From contig NC_080420.1 in NCBI RefSeq assembly GCF_029873635.1, positions 50,111,457 through 50,175,456 of the forward strand: a DNA stretch of 64,000 nt. The letters run 5' to 3'. The notes beneath the pieces were generated by a model. That model made no database searches. It saw only the letters and a program-made list of their open reading frames with translations, and was not told where the DNA came from. This DNA is from Malania oleifera. Taxonomy: Eukaryota; Streptophyta; Magnoliopsida; Santalales; Ximeniaceae. Shown here piece by piece: positions 61,510 through 64,000 of this stretch. The position numbers were made by a program, and so were the translations under genes. Each line of letters opens with the position of its first letter. Position 1 is the first letter of the stretch.

Positions 61510-61710
61510 CTTTATAATTTCAGCACTGCAACCAAAAACTGTCGACGATTTTCTCTTATTCTCAGAAAACCATCGCTGATTTTTCCAAAATTTACTGTTT
61601 ACTATTTACCATCTCGTGGTTAAAACCCAATATTGTCGCCAGTTTTCTTCTCCCTTCAAAAAAATCATTGCCGGTTTTCTTCCCCCTTCAGAAAAATCGT
61701 CGGCCAAAAT
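61510..61710 (-). promoter_or_regulatory. Iterons and TATA box of gypsy LTR 'G'
   Basis: AAAACTGTCGACGATTTTC (61536), AAACCATCGCTGATTTTT (61567), ATTGTCGCCAGTTTTC (61632), ATCATTGCCGGTTTTC (61662) and AAAATCGTCGGCC (61692) are variants of one theme. On the minus strand they precede the TATA-like ATTATAAAGG (61509-61518). LTR 'II' keeps a related single copy near 8797. Confidence 0.5.
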
Positions 61711-61816
61711 TCCACTTTTCCTATTTTCTTTTATTTATTATATTTTCGGGTCTCTACATTATTCCACTTTTCCTATTTTATTTTATTTATTAGATTTTCG
61801 GGTCTCTACATTATTT

Positions 61817-62132
61817 TGTAACACCCAAACCTGGGTTTGTTAGGAAGCACTGCGTCTCTCCTCCTCCACTTGGACTAGACAACAAGGGCGGGCCTTATCA
61901 GACTAATGACTAGCCCCACAGACAAATTCATGTCCTTTTCAGTGTGTTTTGTCCTCACTCACACACTTCCTGAGAAAACTTCCCAGAAGGTCACTCATCC
62001 CAAGATTACTCCAAGTCAAGCATGCTTAACCGTGGAGTTCTTATGTGAAGGCTCCCGAAAAGAAAGGTGCACTTTGTTGATATGGATAGTAACATCTAAT
62101 CTTTTTAAGTCTTTCTTCCACAGGGTATCACA
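61817..62132 (-). mobile_element. Cassandra-type LTR, copy 2
   Basis: 316 bp, same orientation and ends as copy 1 (minus strand TGTGATACCC to GGGTGTTACA). The 5S-like part lies at about 61975-62050. The flanking bases (TATTT and GAGAG) do not match, so one side may have been lost or rearranged. Confidence 0.85.
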
Positions 62133-62159
62133 GAGAGACTCCTTTTTTTTTATCCACGT

Positions 62160-63320
62160 AGCAGTTGCAACATGAGACCATATCAAATCCCAGTTTCCGC
62201 ACTCTCTCATCTACAAAAAGACATTGGAACATGGCTTTCCACATACGCAGCGGTACTTTTTTAGGAAGTAGTTTATGTCAGACCCACTCCATCCATGGGC
62301 ACTGCTCCCCTTTAATTCTTATCACCTCCCAAGATGAAGGCTGTTGAAAATTTTCCATTTATGGAAGGCTTCCAAATAAACACATCAGACCTCGTTTTGT
62401 GCTTTATAGACGACAACAAAATCTCATCCATCTTAAGGACCCCTACCAAATCTTTTAGCATATCAATATCCTAATTCTCAAACTCTCCGTAGTCTTGAAT
62501 CTTTAACTCAGGATGCTAGATCGTGTAAGAACACTCGGCAAGGGGACCACTGCTCAACCACTTATCAAACCAAAAAGAAGTTTTTCCTTCTTTAACCTTC
62601 ACATAAACATTATCATATACCTCTCGAAAAACCTTTAAGATTGTCTTCCAAAACCGAGAGCCCGTATGAGTAGAATTGGTTGAAACCATGTGACCTGATT
62701 TAACATATTTAGCCTTAAATAAATGGATCCAAAGATTATCTAACATCATAAGTCTCCAAAAAAACTTCATATGAAAAGATCTTTGAACGTCATTATGATC
62801 TCTAATGCCAACACCCCCTTCATCTAAGGGTTTACAAACCTTTGACTAAGCACGTCATTTCATTTTTACCCTACCATTACTCCCCACTCCCCCCCAAGAT
62901 AAAAGAAGAGAGAATTTAATTAATATTTCTTATCACCACCAAAGGAACTGAGAGAACCGCTAGCATATGAATCGTCATGCATGATAAAACATGTCGAGTA
63001 AGGATGAGACGACCTCCCTGAGACAGCAACCTCATTTTCCAACTCACTACCTTATTTCGAATTTTTAAGACCAACAGTTCAAGCATTCTAGTAGTAAGGC
63101 GTTCGGAAATCAAAGGTGCCCAAGGTACATCATTGGAAATTTTCCTTCTGAAAAACCCGTCAATCGAAATAGCCCCTTTCTTTTGGAAATGTTGATCTTG
63201 TTGGACATAAAGAGAGCTGATTTCTCCTTGTTGATTAATTGGCTAGACCAACTTTCATAAAATCCAATGTCTTCAATAGAATCTTTAAAGATATTCTTTC
63301 TCTGTTAGCAAAAACAAGCA
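62160..63320 (-). pseudogene. L1-type LINE, 3' part of ORF2
   Basis: On the minus strand from 63300 the text gives KDSIEDIGFYESWSSQLIN, then YLGAPLISERLTTRML (63130-63080) and SQGGRLILTRHVLSCM, the RT C-terminal region of plant L1 elements. At 62770-62516 follows the zf-RVT-like part (WIHLFKAKYVKSG, GSRFWKTIL, FWFDKWLSSGPLAE). Frameshifts and stops between these blocks show that it is inactive. The catalytic RT core lies upstream of what remains. Confidence 0.8.
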
Positions 63321-63323
63321 AGT

Positions 63324-64000
63324 TGTAACGCCCCAAACCCTTAAACCCGGGTCTAGTGCGTTATACCTGATAAAAACCTGATAATCCATAAATCCATAAT
63401 ATACATACGCAGTGGAAAACATAAACATAATCTCTATATAACATATACTATAATACTGTAATACCAGAGTTTACTATTTTCTACCTATAATCCATAAAAT
63501 CCATCCATCACTTGCATTTCCAAAAATACATACATCCCTAGAAAATTTCAGTATTTTCACAATCATCCTTACTCAACAGCCATAAAACATAAACATATAC
63601 ATCCCCAAAATATGATCAATATATACCCTTTCTTATATAGTCTTAAAAAATGCTAAAATACCCTCGAGCTCCTAAGCCCGACCTCAAGGATGTCCCGAAA
63701 AAGAAACATTCATATTTGGGTGAGACACATCTCAGTAAAGGAAGAAACATACATATTAAAACAGCGTGTGATCAACATGAGGTAAATAGATATCATTTTA
63801 ATAACATTTGAAAAAACATTATCATAAACACTGAAATCATTTTCAGAACCTAAAAAATCACATGCAAATATTTAACCCACGAGATTACTTGAAGATAGGG
63901 GTGATTACCCGCCCATACAAGTAGCACCTCTCTGCTCTGATACTTAAGTAACCCTAAGGTCACAACTAAAGTATACCAAGGCACTCACCTTACTTAGTAA
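63324..64000 (-). mobile_element. Gypsy LTR 'H', minus strand, cut by the window edge
   Basis: It begins TGTAACGCCCC at 63324, the minus-strand end of an LTR, and shares the ATATACATACGCAGTGGAAA block and hairpin TGAGACACATCTCA (63721-63734) with the other gypsy LTRs. The candidate target duplication is CAAGT (63319-63323), which can only be confirmed beyond the window. Confidence 0.65.

Larger units (their letters stand above)
59085..61816 (-). mobile_element. Gypsy LTR 'G', minus strand, with a Cassandra LTR inserted
   Basis: This is the same kind of LTR as 57919-59045 in opposite orientation. On the minus strand the primer-like GGTATCGGAGTGG (about 59080-59092) lies past its end. The hairpin is at 59406-59419, the conserved block at 59665-59700, a minisatellite with TGTATATCATGGTTCTGT-like units at 60220-60760, a (GA)n(GT)n run at 61421-61472, a TATA box near 61510 and iterons at 61535-61710. 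A 52-bp direct duplication lies at 61710-61813. Exact ends are uncertain. Confidence 0.6.

Overview
This is nuclear DNA from a flowering plant, probably a dicot; I cannot name the species. The evidence is one host gene with plant-type introns of the TPX2/WVD2-like microtubule-protein family, and around it nested LTR retrotransposons, two Cassandra-type LTRs carrying 5S rRNA-like sequence, an L1-type LINE and a hAT-like MITE. Nothing bacterial, organellar or CRISPR-like was seen. All identities, boundaries and divergences were judged by eye. || Layout. 1-10459: decayed Ty3/gypsy DNA, made of a Tekay/Del-like pol remnant, its 2.1-kb LTR, a broken gag, a partial second LTR and part of another gypsy LTR. 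10460-31998: a minus-strand Copia-type element 'B' with Gag remains and no pol. Its right-hand LTR is split by a 13-kb tandem array (17097-30120) of three LTRs and two gag-only interiors, flanked by a single TACCA duplication. A solo LTR (13566-15488, ACTAG duplication) also sits inside B. 31999-33387: the gag start and LTR of an older minus-strand Copia element 'D' into which B inserted. 34690-47193: the host gene, nine coding exons and about 652 residues. Its 7.2-kb last intron holds a complete but broken antisense Tork-like Copia element (40178-45623). 48620-57918: gag-only Copia 'C' with a MITE inside, an iteron/TATA segment leading into a decayed plant transposon-protein reading frame, and a minus-strand LTR. 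57919-64000: gypsy LTRs in opposite orientations, two Cassandra LTRs, an L1 fragment and a further gypsy LTR. || How the parts relate. Only the TPX2-family gene looks intact. Three Copia-type families (array, B, C) keep Gag but lack protease, integrase and reverse transcriptase, so they would need enzymes supplied by other elements. The most unusual signal is architectural: at least eight LTRs of different families, both Copia and gypsy, carry 4-10 copies of a family-specific short palindrome shortly upstream of a TATA-like box. Most of these share a CG-containing core (GTCGAC in several; GACGTC or GGCGCC in others), while the flanking arms differ by family. I propose this as a candidate, so far uncharacterised, cis-regulatory module of LTR promoters in this genome.
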